The notes below the pieces were generated by a model, which saw only the letters and a list, made by a program, of their open reading frames with translations, searched no databases and was not told the DNA's origin. Both the position numbers and the translations under genes were made by a program. This document shows positions 26,616 through 35,662 of a DNA stretch of 64,000 nt, piece by piece. Numbering within the stretch: position 1 is the first letter of the stretch; every line of letters begins with the position of its first letter. Location: NCBI GenBank assembly GCA_002412715.1, contig DHVP01000048.1, forward strand, positions 102,415 through 166,414, written 5' to 3'. This stretch comes from Deltaproteobacteria bacterium UBA5205. GTDB taxonomy: Bacteria; Desulfobacterota; Syntrophorhabdia; Syntrophorhabdales; Syntrophorhabdaceae.

Positions 26616-28019
26616 TCATGACATGGGTAGCTTGATCGTAAACACACTTCCTGCGGCGGGCCTCGATTGGACGTCTATACTCCCTTTGTGAGCTTCGGCT
26701 ATCCATTTGCTGATGGAAAGCCCGAGGCCGCTCCCGCTCTCACGCTTGCGGGACCTGTCGGCACGGTAAAACCTGTCAAAGATGTACTTGATATCGCCCG
26801 GTGAAATACCCGGTCCGTCATCCTCCACATTTACACAGGCGAAACCGTTCTGCTTATACGATGAGACCATGACGTGCCCGCCGCGATGTCCGTACTTGAT
26901 GGCGTTCTCCACCACATTGGTGATCATTCTGCGCAATTTGAGCTCGTCTCCGACAAGACGGATGTCCTCGAGTTCCCTGACGACGATCTCAACACCTTTA
27001 TTTTCGCCGAAAAGCTTCATGTTCATGCAGACATCGGCAAGAAGATCGCGAAGATCGACTTTTTCAAGGTTCATCCCGATGTCCTTCGTTTCAGCCTTGG
27101 AAAGCAGAAGGAGATCGTCGATGATCCGGCTCATCCTGTCAATTTCCTCGAGGTTGCTTTGCATGGACCTCTTGTACTCTTCGTTTGTCCGCTCCTTCCT
27201 CAAGGCCAGTTCCGTTTCGCCTTTCAGGATGGTGAGCGGCGTTTTAAGCTCATGTGAGACATCAATGCTGAACTGATTGATCCTCTGGAAAGAATCCTTG
27301 AGCCGGGAAATCATGGCGTTGAAGGTTTCCGCAAGGCGGCCGAGTTCGTCTTTCCGCCCTTTTATGTCAATGCGTTCATCGAGGTTGTTTGAGGATATGT
27401 TCACCGCCGCCCTCCGGATCTGGTCCACGGGCTTCATGGTCTTTTTCGCCATGAAATATCCCACCACGATGGTGACGCTGATGGAGGTGATGATGCTGAT
27501 GATCATGATTATGAGGAGACGCTTCATGGTGTCCTCAAACTCCTCCAGCGACGAGCCGACCTGTACGATGCTGATGATCTTCTTGTGTTCTACGATGGGC
27601 ATTGTGATCATGCGCAGCCGGGGGCGCGCTGTTTCTATGGTTTCGTAGACGATTTCACCCTTGAGGGCCTTTTCGAGGGTGACAAAGCTCACCGGAACCG
27701 CCTCCGCCTCGAGGTCATTCAGCCTCGCCCCGATCTTCCCGGAGGCATCGATGATCTGGATGAACTTGCCCTTCGGTTTCTTGCCGAGGGCATTCTCGAG
27801 GTAGCGCTCGAAGTTGCCGAAAAGGCTCTGGTTGTGGGTTTCGGTCATGGATGAGGCAAGCACCTCGGCTATCGATTTGATCTTGGTGTCAATGCTCTTC
27901 TGGAGGCTGTTTTTAAAATAGATGTAAACCCCGCTCGAGAACGTGACAAGTATCAGGGCCAGGATGCCGCCGTACCATAGCGTCAGTTTCCACTTAATGG
28001 GAAGATTAAATCTTTTCAT
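26616..28019 (-). CDS. Sensor histidine kinase of an envelope-type two-component system
   Basis: A 467-residue membrane kinase with two membrane helices (about 11-34 and 167-190) around a periplasmic sensor. A HAMP domain (about 190-245) and HisKA with His256 in DVSHELKTP follow. The ATPase domain has an N box near NVVENAIKYG, DDGPGIS, and GSGLGLSISKWI. It overlaps the response-regulator gene by 14 nt. The signal is unknown; co-operonic degP suggests protein misfolding at the envelope. Confidence 0.93.
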   Translation of the reverse strand: MKRFNLPIKWKLTLWYGGILALILVTFSSGVYIYFKNSLQKSIDTKIKSIAEVLASSMTETHNQSLFGNFERYLENALGKKPKGKFIQIIDASGKIGARLNDLEAEAVPVSFVTLEKALKGEIVYETIETARPRLRMITMPIVEHKKIISIVQVGSSLEEFEDTMKRLLIIMIISIITSISVTIVVGYFMAKKTMKPVDQIRRAAVNISSNNLDERIDIKGRKDELGRLAETFNAMISRLKDSFQRINQFSIDVSHELKTPLTILKGETELALRKERTNEEYKRSMQSNLEEIDRMSRIIDDLLLLSKAETKDIGMNLEKVDLRDLLADVCMNMKLFGENKGVEIVVRELEDIRLVGDELKLRRMITNVVENAIKYGHRGGHVMVSSYKQNGFACVNVEDDGPGISPGDIKYIFDRFYRADRSRKRESGSGLGLSISKWIAEAHKGSIDVQSRPAAGSVFTIKLPMS

Positions 28020-28683
28020 CTTCTTTGAGGATGTAGCCGACTCCCCGTACGGTGTGGATGAATTTCTTTTCCGTAAGGAGCTCTATCTTCTTTCTGAGAA
28101 AATTCACATATACATCAACGATGTTCGAGGAATCGTCCTGGCTCTGCCAGGCATACTCCGCCATCTCTTTGCGGGCCAGCGGTCTCTCACTGTTGCGCAT
28201 CATATACTCCATAATAAGGAACTCTTTTTCGGTAAGTTCCGCTTCCTTCCCCTCAATGGTCAGTCTCCTGTTATAGGGATTGAGGACGATCTCGCGGTAT
28301 TCGAGGGTCAACGGGACGGCCTTACGGCTTCGTCTGAGCAGCGCGCGGATCCGGGCAAGGAGCTCCTCAAAAGAGAAGGGTTTTGTCAGGTAATCATCAC
28401 TTCCCGTGTCCAGTCCCTTGATGACATCTTCCTTGGTGCTCTTCGCCGTGATAATGAGAACGGGCGTTTCTATGCCTGAGTGGCGCATTCTCTTCAAGAC
28501 TTCCAGGCCGTCGATCTCGGGTATCATGAGGTCGAGAAGAACAATATCGTAATCCCGCGTCGTGACCAGATCGAGACCGATCCTGCCGTCCTCCGCCAGG
28601 TCCACGGCGTACCCTTCTTCTTCAAGGCCCCTCATGACAAAATTGGCAACCTTCGATTCATCCTCAACAAGAAGAACTTTCAT
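28006..28683 (-). CDS. OmpR/PhoB-family response regulator
   Basis: A 225-residue regulator with a receiver domain (acidic pocket Glu7/Asp8, phospho-acceptor Asp51 in LLDLMIP, and a conserved Lys in LTKPFSFEEL). A winged-helix OmpR-type DNA-binding domain (about 130-225) ends in HTVRGVGYILKE. ATG 28683 is preferred over GTG 28689 because the predicted transcription start lies between them. It is the first gene of the regulator-kinase-degP operon. Confidence 0.94.
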   Translation of the reverse strand: MKVLLVEDESKVANFVMRGLEEEGYAVDLAEDGRIGLDLVTTRDYDIVLLDLMIPEIDGLEVLKRMRHSGIETPVLIITAKSTKEDVIKGLDTGSDDYLTKPFSFEELLARIRALLRRSRKAVPLTLEYREIVLNPYNRRLTIEGKEAELTEKEFLIMEYMMRNSERPLARKEMAEYAWQSQDDSSNIVDVYVNFLRKKIELLTEKKFIHTVRGVGYILKEDEKI

Positions 28684-28692
28684 ATCCACAAT

Positions 28693-28721
28693 ACTATAGT
28701 ATAAAAAAGTCAGTTGTACAA
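28693..28721 (-). promoter_or_regulatory. Promoter of the response-regulator operon, nearly leaderless
   Basis: On the minus strand TTGTAC (28721-28716), a 17-nt spacer and TATAGT (28698-28693). ATG 28683 begins 9 nt after the -10 box, so the leader would be about 3 nt. There is no Shine-Dalgarno. Confidence 0.6.
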
Positions 28722-28790
28722 TTCTTCAGTTACGATCGGGTGCATAGCTCGCCCCGCGGTGCCCTTGCTGCCGCTCACTAATGAATTTCT

Positions 28791-28819
28791 TTGACAAAAC
28801 GGAGGGGATGCTATTTAGT
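28791..28819 (+). promoter_or_regulatory. Possible promoter of the spermidine-synthase-like gene
   Basis: TTGACA (28791-28796), a 17-nt spacer and TTTAGT (28814-28819). The -35 box is perfect and the -10 box is weak. The leader would be about 78 nt. Confidence 0.4.
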
Positions 28820-28903
28820 ATTACGTTTTCCGATTGCGTCGGAAGGGGCATATTCCAAAAAAATGACACATCCACACACCGACACAGGGAGGTCCACACA
28901 TCC

Positions 28904-30454
28904 ATGAGTCTATTTGAGGCGTATATCATAACTTTCATCGCAAGCTTCTGCAGTCTCGTGATCGAAATGGTCGCGGGGCGCATCCTGGCACCTTTCGTCG
29001 GGGTTTCGATCTACACGTGGACAAGCATCATCGGTGTCATCCTCGCGGGGATCAGCATAGGCGCCTTTATCGGGGGCAAACTGGTCGACCGGTTCCCTAC
29101 AAGGAAGACCCTCGGGTGGCTGCTGTTCATATCGGGAGTTATGGCGCTCACAATAATACCCCTCACCCATGCCGTCGCCGCTTACCGGTTTCCTGTCTCC
29201 CTGATGGCACGGATATTTATCATCACGTCCATCATCTTCTTCATCCCCGGCTGCGTCCTTGGCACTATCTCTCCCGTTGTCGTCAAGCTTACGCTGAAAA
29301 ACCTCGAGAACGCCGGGAACGTCATCGGCAAGATCTACGCCATTTCCACCCTCGGGGCCATCATCGGCACCTTTGTGACGGGATTTTTCCTGATCTCGTG
29401 GATGGGCACACGCACGATCATTCTTTCCATGGGCATCATTCTCCTTCTCGTGGCCCTCCTGGCAGGTGCGATCTTCCGAAAGAAGACCAGCATAGCCATC
29501 TTCGTCGTCATCGCCGCACCCGGTCTTTTTTTCATCAATTCCTATCTCTATGCCATCCCTGCAAGCAGCAAGACATACCTCTACAAGGAAAGTGACTACT
29601 ACACGATAAAACTGTCGAAGACGACGAGCTCGGACCGGAAAACGGAGCTAGAGGCCATGGTGCTCGACAATCTCATCCATTCCTACGTCAACCTCAAAGA
29701 CCCGAAACATATCGAATACGAGTACGAGCGGATCTACGCCGACGTCCTCAAGTGGAAGTTCAGCGAACAGACGCCCTTCAAAAGCCTTACCATAGGGGGC
29801 GGCGGCTACACCTTTCCCCGATACATGGAGATAACGTACCCCAGGGCAAAGGTCGATGTGGTCGAGATCGACCCCGCGGTGACAAAGATCGTCTACGATC
29901 ATCTCGGTTTGCCGAAAGATACGAGAATAGTAAGCTACAACACCGACGGCAGATGGTATGTCATGAACTGCAAGGAAAAATACGACCTTGTCTTTACCGA
30001 CGCCTACAACGATATCTCCATCCCCTATCACCTCACCACGAAGGAATTCCTCCAGCAGATCAAGGACGTCATGAACCCCGGGGCGATCCTTATGTCCAAT
30101 ATCATCGACAACTTCCAGAAGGGACTCTTCCTGCCTTCCTACATCAAGACCCTTAGGGAGGTCTTCGGGCAGAAGAACGTCTATCTCATTTCCGTCAGCC
30201 CCAATTTCAGGAAGGTACGGATAAGCACCTTCATCGTCATCGCCGGTAACGGCGACTTCGATATCTCCGGATTCCAGTCCTTTATCCAGAACGGGCTCGG
30301 TGTGCGCGCCACATCCTCAATCGTACCCGAGGACCTCATGGACGAGTTCATCAACAGGAAGGATGCCATCGTCATCCGGGACGACTACGCCCCCATCGAC
30401 AACCTGGTAGCCCCCGTCTTCGAGGAAAGGTTCGGGTATAGCAGAGACAGGTAA
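28904..30454 (+). CDS. Membrane protein with spermidine-synthase-like domain
   Basis: A 516-residue fusion. The N-terminal half (to about 230) has seven or so membrane helices of the fused-MFS type, with GVSIYTWTSIIGVILAG. The C-terminal half resembles a class I methyltransferase/aminopropyltransferase: TIGGGGYTFPRYM, a VDVVEIDPAVTK loop and DLVFTDAYND. Fused proteins of this kind are common in anaerobes; polyamine synthesis is not shown for them. ATG 28904 follows AGGGAGG at 11 nt. No polyamine genes lie nearby. Confidence 0.8.
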   Translation: MSLFEAYIITFIASFCSLVIEMVAGRILAPFVGVSIYTWTSIIGVILAGISIGAFIGGKLVDRFPTRKTLGWLLFISGVMALTIIPLTHAVAAYRFPVSLMARIFIITSIIFFIPGCVLGTISPVVVKLTLKNLENAGNVIGKIYAISTLGAIIGTFVTGFFLISWMGTRTIILSMGIILLLVALLAGAIFRKKTSIAIFVVIAAPGLFFINSYLYAIPASSKTYLYKESDYYTIKLSKTTSSDRKTELEAMVLDNLIHSYVNLKDPKHIEYEYERIYADVLKWKFSEQTPFKSLTIGGGGYTFPRYMEITYPRAKVDVVEIDPAVTKIVYDHLGLPKDTRIVSYNTDGRWYVMNCKEKYDLVFTDAYNDISIPYHLTTKEFLQQIKDVMNPGAILMSNIIDNFQKGLFLPSYIKTLREVFGQKNVYLISVSPNFRKVRISTFIVIAGNGDFDISGFQSFIQNGLGVRATSSIVPEDLMDEFINRKDAIVIRDDYAPIDNLVAPVFEERFGYSRDR

Positions 30455-30471
30455 CAGGAAAACCTGAAAGA

Positions 30472-30549
30472 CGGGTGAAAGGCAATGTAATAGGTCATGG
30501 GAAAAAACCAGGCTCTCCTTTCCCATTGCCTTTCACCTATTACCTCTTT
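30472..30549. repeat. Inverted 7-nt-period repeat upstream of tRNA-Gly
   Basis: The right array (30522-30549) reads CCCATTG, CCTTTCA, CCTATTA, CCTCTTT; the left arm (30472-30503) carries GGCAAT and AATAGGTCATGGG. It follows the stop of the spermidine-synthase-like gene and precedes the tRNA promoter, so it may end upstream transcription. Confidence 0.65.
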
Positions 30550-30552
30550 CTC

Positions 30553-30581
30553 TTGCTTTCGTTTCCCTTTTCTTCTAAAAT
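30553..30581 (+). promoter_or_regulatory. Promoter of tRNA-Gly
   Basis: TTGCTT (30553-30558), a 17-nt spacer and TAAAAT (30576-30581). The tRNA begins 11 nt after the -10 box. Confidence 0.55.
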
Positions 30582-30591
30582 TATAGTCGGT

Positions 30592-30667
30592 GCGGGCATA
30601 ACTCAGCTGGTAGAGTGCAAGCTTCCCAAGCTTGATGCCGCGGGTTCGAGCCCCGTTGCCCGCTCCA
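30592..30667 (+). tRNA. tRNA-Gly (anticodon CCC)
   Basis: A full cloverleaf of 76 nt with encoded CCA. The acceptor arm GCGGGCA pairs with TGCCCGC. The D stem is ACTC/GAGT. The anticodon stem CAAGC/GCTTG encloses loop TTCCCAA, so the anticodon is CCC, reading GGG. The T arm is GCGGG-TTCGAGC-CCCGT. It precedes an exported-protein gene on the same strand. Confidence 0.95.
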
Positions 30668-30780
30668 ATTCTCCCATCTCTCATATTCTTGACATTCCAA
30701 GTGCCTCCAGTTATCCTTGCGGCAGGATGTTCCCGGAGCATATCGTACCTTACCCGTATCGTGGAAAAGGAGGCCGTCTT

Positions 30781-31923
30781 ATGAGAGCTTTTATGCGTTC
30801 TTTTTTGATTGTTGCTGTCGTCACCATCGCTTGTTCCCTGGCGGCCAATCCTGTCCGCGGGCAGATCACCGCCGAGGTTCTGCCCCTCAATACGCTTGTA
30901 GCGGTAAGGGTGCCCGACGTACCCCTCGACAGAAAGACAGCCCCCAGGAAGCTGCTGGCCCGGTGTTCCTACGAAAGTCAAAAGGTGCCGGACTATGTGA
31001 AGGTCGCCCGGTTCATGGTCGTCCCCGGACAGAAGTATACACTCTACGACTGCCACCCGGCACCGGCGGACGGCACAAGGATCTCGGTCTATCTCGATGG
31101 CGATACACCCCTCACCAACTATACTGCGTCCTACGGGAGATCGGAGGGTTTTACGCGGTCTTTTGTAACACGATTCCAGCAGCCGTGGCCCATAGTGCGC
31201 GGCGAGCAGGCATCATGTGACCTTGTCCGCTACAATATCACCATCGCGCCGCAGAGCGAACACAATAGCCTCTATGTTACCTTCGTCTCTAGCAAGCCCG
31301 GGGTTTCGACGAGGATAATGCTGAAGGCCCCGGCGGACAGCGACGATAACGTGAAGAAATCCGCCAAAAGGTCATGGGGGGATGTAAAGAGCGCCCCTTT
31401 CCTCCTCACGAACATACCTGGCGAATCGCCGGTTACGGCAAAACCGCCGGTTACGCCCCCGGGCCCGGCAGGAGGCCAGGTTTCCGGCATCCCGCCGGTA
31501 CCGGGCAACGTTACACAAACACCGGTTGTTCCGCCCCCTCCTCCTCAACCGAATACACCCCCGGGAATTGTGGCGGAGGCCCCCGCAACTTCGGCCGGTG
31601 CAACGGTCATCCCGTACAACTCAACAGTACGGGCCTACATCAACAGGTCCGACTATGATACCTTCCGTTTCGACTTCACCGGCGGCCGGATGCGCATCGC
31701 CTCACGAGGAGGACTCGACATCGTGGCGGACCTCTGGGACGCAAAAGGCAACAGGCTCGCCCGCGACGGACAGGATACAAAGAAGGACTTTGTGATTGAA
31801 GCGAACCTCCCGGCGGGCACCTATTACATCCAGATCAGGTTCATGTATCACGGCGGAGAGGGCCCCTATACGCTCATTCTCGGCGATGGGAGCGGGCCCG
31901 TCCTGACAGAGGCGAACAAGTAG
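30781..31923 (+). CDS. Exported protein with Pro-rich linker and C-terminal PPC-type domain
   Basis: A 380-residue protein with a signal peptide (about 1-27). A Cys-containing N-terminal domain of unknown family (about 30-190) is followed by a Pro/Gly-rich linker (about 205-265). The C terminus (about 285-375) has the pattern of bacterial pre-peptidase C-terminal (PPC) domains: YDTFRFDF, DLWDAKGN, LPAGTYYIQIR, and a Tyr-Thr-Leu strand. It has no catalytic domain that I recognise. ATG 30781 follows GGAGG. It is probably periplasmic or surface-exposed. Confidence 0.7.
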   Translation: MRAFMRSFLIVAVVTIACSLAANPVRGQITAEVLPLNTLVAVRVPDVPLDRKTAPRKLLARCSYESQKVPDYVKVARFMVVPGQKYTLYDCHPAPADGTRISVYLDGDTPLTNYTASYGRSEGFTRSFVTRFQQPWPIVRGEQASCDLVRYNITIAPQSEHNSLYVTFVSSKPGVSTRIMLKAPADSDDNVKKSAKRSWGDVKSAPFLLTNIPGESPVTAKPPVTPPGPAGGQVSGIPPVPGNVTQTPVVPPPPPQPNTPPGIVAEAPATSAGATVIPYNSTVRAYINRSDYDTFRFDFTGGRMRIASRGGLDIVADLWDAKGNRLARDGQDTKKDFVIEANLPAGTYYIQIRFMYHGGEGPYTLILGDGSGPVLTEANK

Positions 31924-31959
31924 GATGACCCGCGCACGCGACGTTGGAGGAACGCCACT

Positions 31960-32703
31960 TTGGTGGATAACCCCTTGAAAAAAAAGAGCGGGGAAAGGGG
32001 GATGGTAGGCGCGGCGGACCTCGTGATAAAAGCCGGCGTCGTGGTTGCCGTGGGCCTTGTCGCCATATTCCGGTCCGACATACTGACGGTTTTTTTCACC
32101 TTTCCCCTCGCCGGCATCGTGAGGGTCTATCACGTCCTCTGGGCGCTCGCCGTATTCATACTCATAAAGCGCATGGTCCCCGGGTTCAACAGAAAGATCT
32201 CCTCAAGAAAGATATTCCGGCGCTTTTACCGGGAGGCCGACGGTATTACCCCCGCAAGGGACGAAAAGCTCCGTTCCCTGAAAGGGAAAACCGATCGCGG
32301 GGCCCTGAAATCCGCCTTTTACTGGCTCCTTCTTCTCGGCGACATAGCCCTGTGGCGCATGGTCGGCATGTTGAGCGATACCTGGATCTACATCATCGTG
32401 CTCTTTTTTGTCTTTATGGACCAGTTCTGCGTGAGCGTCTTCTGTCCTTTCAAGTGGCTCGCTCACGGCAAGTGCTGCAATACCTGCCGAATCAACAACT
32501 GGGGCTATATCATGGCCTTTTCGCCTCTCATCTTTATTCATTCCTTCTGGACCTGGTCCATTGTGGCCTTTTCCATCATCATCGTCATTCAGTGGGAGTA
32601 CTTCTATTACCGGTATCCCGAAAGGTTCTTTGAAACCCATAACGCCGCTCTGATGTGCAGGAACTGCGTTACGGAGTGCACGGGAAGAAGAAAATTACGT
32701 TGA
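31960..32703 (+). CDS. Membrane protein with conserved Cys clusters
   Basis: A 247-residue protein with about six membrane helices. The second half carries CPFKWLAHGKCCNTCRINN and, near the C terminus, CRNCVTEC. These seven closely spaced cysteines suggest metal or Fe-S binding or thiol chemistry at the membrane face. I do not recognise a named family. The start is TTG 31960, 9 nt after GGAGG; GTG 31963 is the alternative. It is followed after 85 nt by a thioredoxin-reductase homologue, which fits a redox role (inference). Confidence 0.7.
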   Translation: MVDNPLKKKSGERGMVGAADLVIKAGVVVAVGLVAIFRSDILTVFFTFPLAGIVRVYHVLWALAVFILIKRMVPGFNRKISSRKIFRRFYREADGITPARDEKLRSLKGKTDRGALKSAFYWLLLLGDIALWRMVGMLSDTWIYIIVLFFVFMDQFCVSVFCPFKWLAHGKCCNTCRINNWGYIMAFSPLIFIHSFWTWSIVAFSIIIVIQWEYFYYRYPERFFETHNAALMCRNCVTECTGRRKLR

Positions 32704-32788
32704 ATATTGCCGGTGGATTCCTTACAATGAGAGACACTGAAGGCGGCCGCCAGGATAAAGTCGGCGGATATTCGGGAGGTTCTTTAAC

Positions 32789-33718
32789 GTGTCTGAACAG
32801 TACCAAGCGATCGTAATCGGCGGCGGCCCCGCGGGGCTGACAACCGGTCTCTATCTGATGCGCGGCGGCATAAAGACGCTGCTTCTCGAAAAGGCCCTTC
32901 CGGGCGGAGCACCTCTCAACACCGGGCGCGTGGAGAATTACCCCGGCTTTCCCGAGGGCATATCGGGCAGGGAACTTATGGAAAGGTTCGCGGCCCATGC
33001 GAAAGCCTTCGGCCTTCCCGTCAGGGAATTTTCCGAGGTACAGAATGTGTCCCTCGAGGGAACACGGTTCACGGTAACGGTGAACGACGCGACATTCGAC
33101 GCAGCCGGCGTCATCGTTGCCAGCGGCACCGAGCCGGCAAAGATGGGCATCCCGGGAGAGAACGAGCTCATTGGCCGCGGCATCTCTTATTGTGCCACGT
33201 GCGACGGTATGTTTTTCAAAGGCCTCGAGGTTGCCGTCATCGGGGGCGGCGATTCGGCCATAGAAGAAGCTCTGTCGCTGGCCAATATTGTTGGAAAGGT
33301 TTACGTGATACACCGCAGGGACAGTCTGAGGGCACAAAAGATCCTCCAGGAGCGGGCGTTCCGGAACCCGAAACTGGAATTTCTCTGGAACAGGCGGCCC
33401 GTCGAGATAGCCGGTAAAAACCAGGTAGAGCGCCTCGTCATCGAAGATACCAAAACGGGCCGGAGAGAAGATCTTCCGGTAAACGGCGTTTTTGTCTATG
33501 TAGGCTACCGGCCCGATACAGGTTTTCTCGGAGATCTTGTCGAACGCGATCCGGCCGGCTTCATTATCACCGGTGAAGGGCTCGGCACCAAAACGCCCGG
33601 GCTTTACGCCGCCGGAGATATCAGGAAGAAGACCCTCCGGCAGATCTCCACGGCCGTCGGCGATGGGGCCCAGGCGGCGGTCAGCCTGGAACGTTACGTC
33701 CTCGGAGCCAGCCGGTAG
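32789..33718 (+). CDS. Thioredoxin reductase-like FAD/NAD(P)-dependent disulfide oxidoreductase
   Basis: A 309-residue flavoprotein with the thioredoxin-reductase layout: the FAD motif VIGGGPAGLTTGLY, redox-active CATC in YCATCDG (about 132-138), the NAD(P)-binding VIGGGDSAIEEAL, and a C-terminal FAD motif TPGLYAAGDIR. The nucleotide-binding loop has HRRDSLRA, which fits NADPH use. No thioredoxin gene is adjacent. The start is GTG 32789. Confidence 0.9.
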   Translation: MSEQYQAIVIGGGPAGLTTGLYLMRGGIKTLLLEKALPGGAPLNTGRVENYPGFPEGISGRELMERFAAHAKAFGLPVREFSEVQNVSLEGTRFTVTVNDATFDAAGVIVASGTEPAKMGIPGENELIGRGISYCATCDGMFFKGLEVAVIGGGDSAIEEALSLANIVGKVYVIHRRDSLRAQKILQERAFRNPKLEFLWNRRPVEIAGKNQVERLVIEDTKTGRREDLPVNGVFVYVGYRPDTGFLGDLVERDPAGFIITGEGLGTKTPGLYAAGDIRKKTLRQISTAVGDGAQAAVSLERYVLGASR

Positions 33719-33759
33719 CCCCCATGCAACGCTGCGCTGCAGGAAAGCAGTCCTAATCT

Positions 33760-34356
33760 ATGAGCAGAATTCTCTTATGTTTCACCCTTCTTTTTCTTTT
33801 GTCATGCGCTGAGCCCTGCCTGTGCGCAGGGGAACATATCATCCTGTCTCGTGCGGGGGTCAGGGACGAGTCGATGTGGAACGCCTTCAAAAAACATCTG
33901 ACCGGTAAAGGACTGACGGTAAGCGTCTACGACTCCCCGGAATCGATGGAAAAGCAGGTGGAGACAGCCAACTGGGTGAACAGGGAAAAGGCCGTATTCA
34001 TGCTCGTCGTGGAGCTTGTTCCATCGGAACGCTCCGACGCTTTCATTGCCGTCAGTGACGCCAGGAAGGGCAAAGGCCTCATATTGAATGCCGATGAGGT
34101 GCCGGGATCACACATCACCCGATCAACGGAGCTTGGCTCGTCGATTGCCGCGCAATTCCAGAGAAAAGTCAAGCCTATCTCCCTTTTCATGCTTCTCGGG
34201 ATAGATATGCCGGGGGTATTCGTCAGGCTCGAAGTTCCGAAAGGAAAACCTGCCGAAGCCTTCGATAAGTTGTATGACGGAATGCTGAACTATATGAAAA
34301 GAGGTAACAAGGATGAGAGAGAACTCAAGGGCGAGCGACGAAATACGTCGCCTTAG
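33760..34356 (+). CDS. Exported protein of unknown function upstream of rph
   Basis: A 198-residue protein with an N-terminal signal or lipoprotein sequence (LLFLLSC near residues 11-17). The body starts with a HIILSRAGVRDESMWNAF strand-helix segment. The stretch PGVFVRLEVPKGKPAEAFDKL faintly recalls the C-terminal part of N-acetylmuramoyl-L-alanine amidases, but I cannot support that call. The last 44 nt overlap rph in another frame, so the tail after about residue 184 may be non-conserved. Confidence 0.6.
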   Translation: MSRILLCFTLLFLLSCAEPCLCAGEHIILSRAGVRDESMWNAFKKHLTGKGLTVSVYDSPESMEKQVETANWVNREKAVFMLVVELVPSERSDAFIAVSDARKGKGLILNADEVPGSHITRSTELGSSIAAQFQRKVKPISLFMLLGIDMPGVFVRLEVPKGKPAEAFDKLYDGMLNYMKRGNKDERELKGERRNTSP

Positions 34357-35041
34357 AATCGAAAAAAGTTTTCTGCGGTATCCCGAGGGTTCCGTGCTCG
34401 TGGAGATGGGCGCCACAAAAGTCATTTGCGGCGTAAGCATCGAAGAGAAAGTCCCTCCTTTCCTGAAAAACACCGGTAAGGGCTGGCTTACCGCAGAGTA
34501 TTCAATGCTGCCCCGCGCCACCCACAACAGGTCAATGCGGGAATCGGTTTCGGGACGCATCGGCGGGCGGACGCACGAAATCCAGCGTCTCATCGGAAGG
34601 GCGCTTCGCGCCATCGTCAATCTCGACATCATCGGCGATCGGACCATATGGGTAGACTGCGACGTCATCCAGGCGGACGGCGGCACAAGGACGGCAAGCA
34701 TCACCGGCGGTTATGTCGCCCTTGTTGAGGCCCTGTGGGGGATGAAGCGGCGCGGTATGATAGATAAAATACCGCTCAGGGACAGCGTGGCCGCCATAAG
34801 CGTCGGTATCGTCAATGGTGAGATCGCCCTCGACCTTTCCTATGAGGAGGATTCCAAGGCCGAGGTGGACATGAACTTCATCATGACAGGGAACGGTCAG
34901 CTCATCGAAGTTCAGGGCACAGCCGAGAAAAAACCTTTCACAAAAGAACAGTTCGATGTCATGTACACCTACGCCCTGAAGGCCATAGGAGAGATAACGA
35001 GGCAGCAGAAGGCGACCCTCGGCCCCCTGTTCCCTGCATGA
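34313..35041 (+). CDS. rph: Ribonuclease PH
   Basis: A phosphate-dependent 3'-5' exoribonuclease that trims tRNA 3' ends. The 242 residues match the family: RASDEIRRLRIEKSFLRYPEGSVLVEMG at the N terminus, then GWLTAEYSMLPRATHNRS, and ISVGIVNGEIALDLSYEEDSKAEVDMN in the second half. Start ATG 34313 is set by homology and lies inside the upstream gene. The stop overlaps the rdgB start (ATGA). Confidence 0.95.
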   Translation: MRENSRASDEIRRLRIEKSFLRYPEGSVLVEMGATKVICGVSIEEKVPPFLKNTGKGWLTAEYSMLPRATHNRSMRESVSGRIGGRTHEIQRLIGRALRAIVNLDIIGDRTIWVDCDVIQADGGTRTASITGGYVALVEALWGMKRRGMIDKIPLRDSVAAISVGIVNGEIALDLSYEEDSKAEVDMNFIMTGNGQLIEVQGTAEKKPFTKEQFDVMYTYALKAIGEITRQQKATLGPLFPA

Positions 35042-35646
35042 AAGACGTCATCATCGCCACGACGAACAGGGGAAAGGTCGAAGAGATCCGCCGCCTCCTC
35101 TCCGACCAGTTCGATGAGATCCATTCCCTCCTCGATTTTCAGGATGAGATCATTGTAAATGAGGACAGTCCCTATTATGCCGAAAACGCGATGAAAAAGG
35201 CGCGAAAAGTCGGCGACCATTTCGGTATGCCGGCCCTTGCCGACGATTCAGGTCTGGAGGTTGCGGCCCTCGGCGGAAGGCCCGGCATCCATTCCTCCCG
35301 GTACGGCAGGAACGACGAGGAGCGTATAAGCCGTCTTCTCAAAGAGCTCGAGGGCCTACCCTGGGAGACGCGAGGGGCAGCCTTCAAGGCCTACGTTGCC
35401 CTGTATCTGCCCCGGAAGGACCGCTGCTACGTTTTTTACGGGGAGCTGAAAGGATACATCGGCTTCGAAAAGCACGGCTCCGGCGGTTTCGGATACGACC
35501 CTGTTTTCTACTCACCGGAACTCGACAAATACCTGGCTGAACTCTCGACGGAAGAGAAGAACACCCTGAGCCATCGCGGGAGAGCTATCGCGGCATTGAA
35601 GAAATTTATAGGAAATAAAAAGGGGCTGGGGACCAGAGAAAAATAA
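35038..35646 (+). CDS. rdgB: dITP/XTP pyrophosphatase (HAM1/RdgB)
   Basis: This enzyme removes non-canonical purine nucleotides (dITP, XTP) from the pool. Motifs are TTNRGKVEEIRRLL at the N terminus, ALADDSGLEVAALGGRPGIHSSRY, and SGGFGYDPVFY. At 202 residues the length is normal. It overlaps rph by 4 nt; the rph-rdgB pair is common and couples RNA trimming with nucleotide sanitation. Confidence 0.95.
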   Translation: MKDVIIATTNRGKVEEIRRLLSDQFDEIHSLLDFQDEIIVNEDSPYYAENAMKKARKVGDHFGMPALADDSGLEVAALGGRPGIHSSRYGRNDEERISRLLKELEGLPWETRGAAFKAYVALYLPRKDRCYVFYGELKGYIGFEKHGSGGFGYDPVFYSPELDKYLAELSTEEKNTLSHRGRAIAALKKFIGNKKGLGTREK

Positions 35647-35662
35647 CATAAGAACCCACGCT

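Noticed and set aside
30475..30780. Upstream extension of the PPC-domain protein through the tRNA-Gly gene
   Set aside because: The frame is open, but it would read through the tRNA; the signal peptide and GGAGG site fix the start at 30781.
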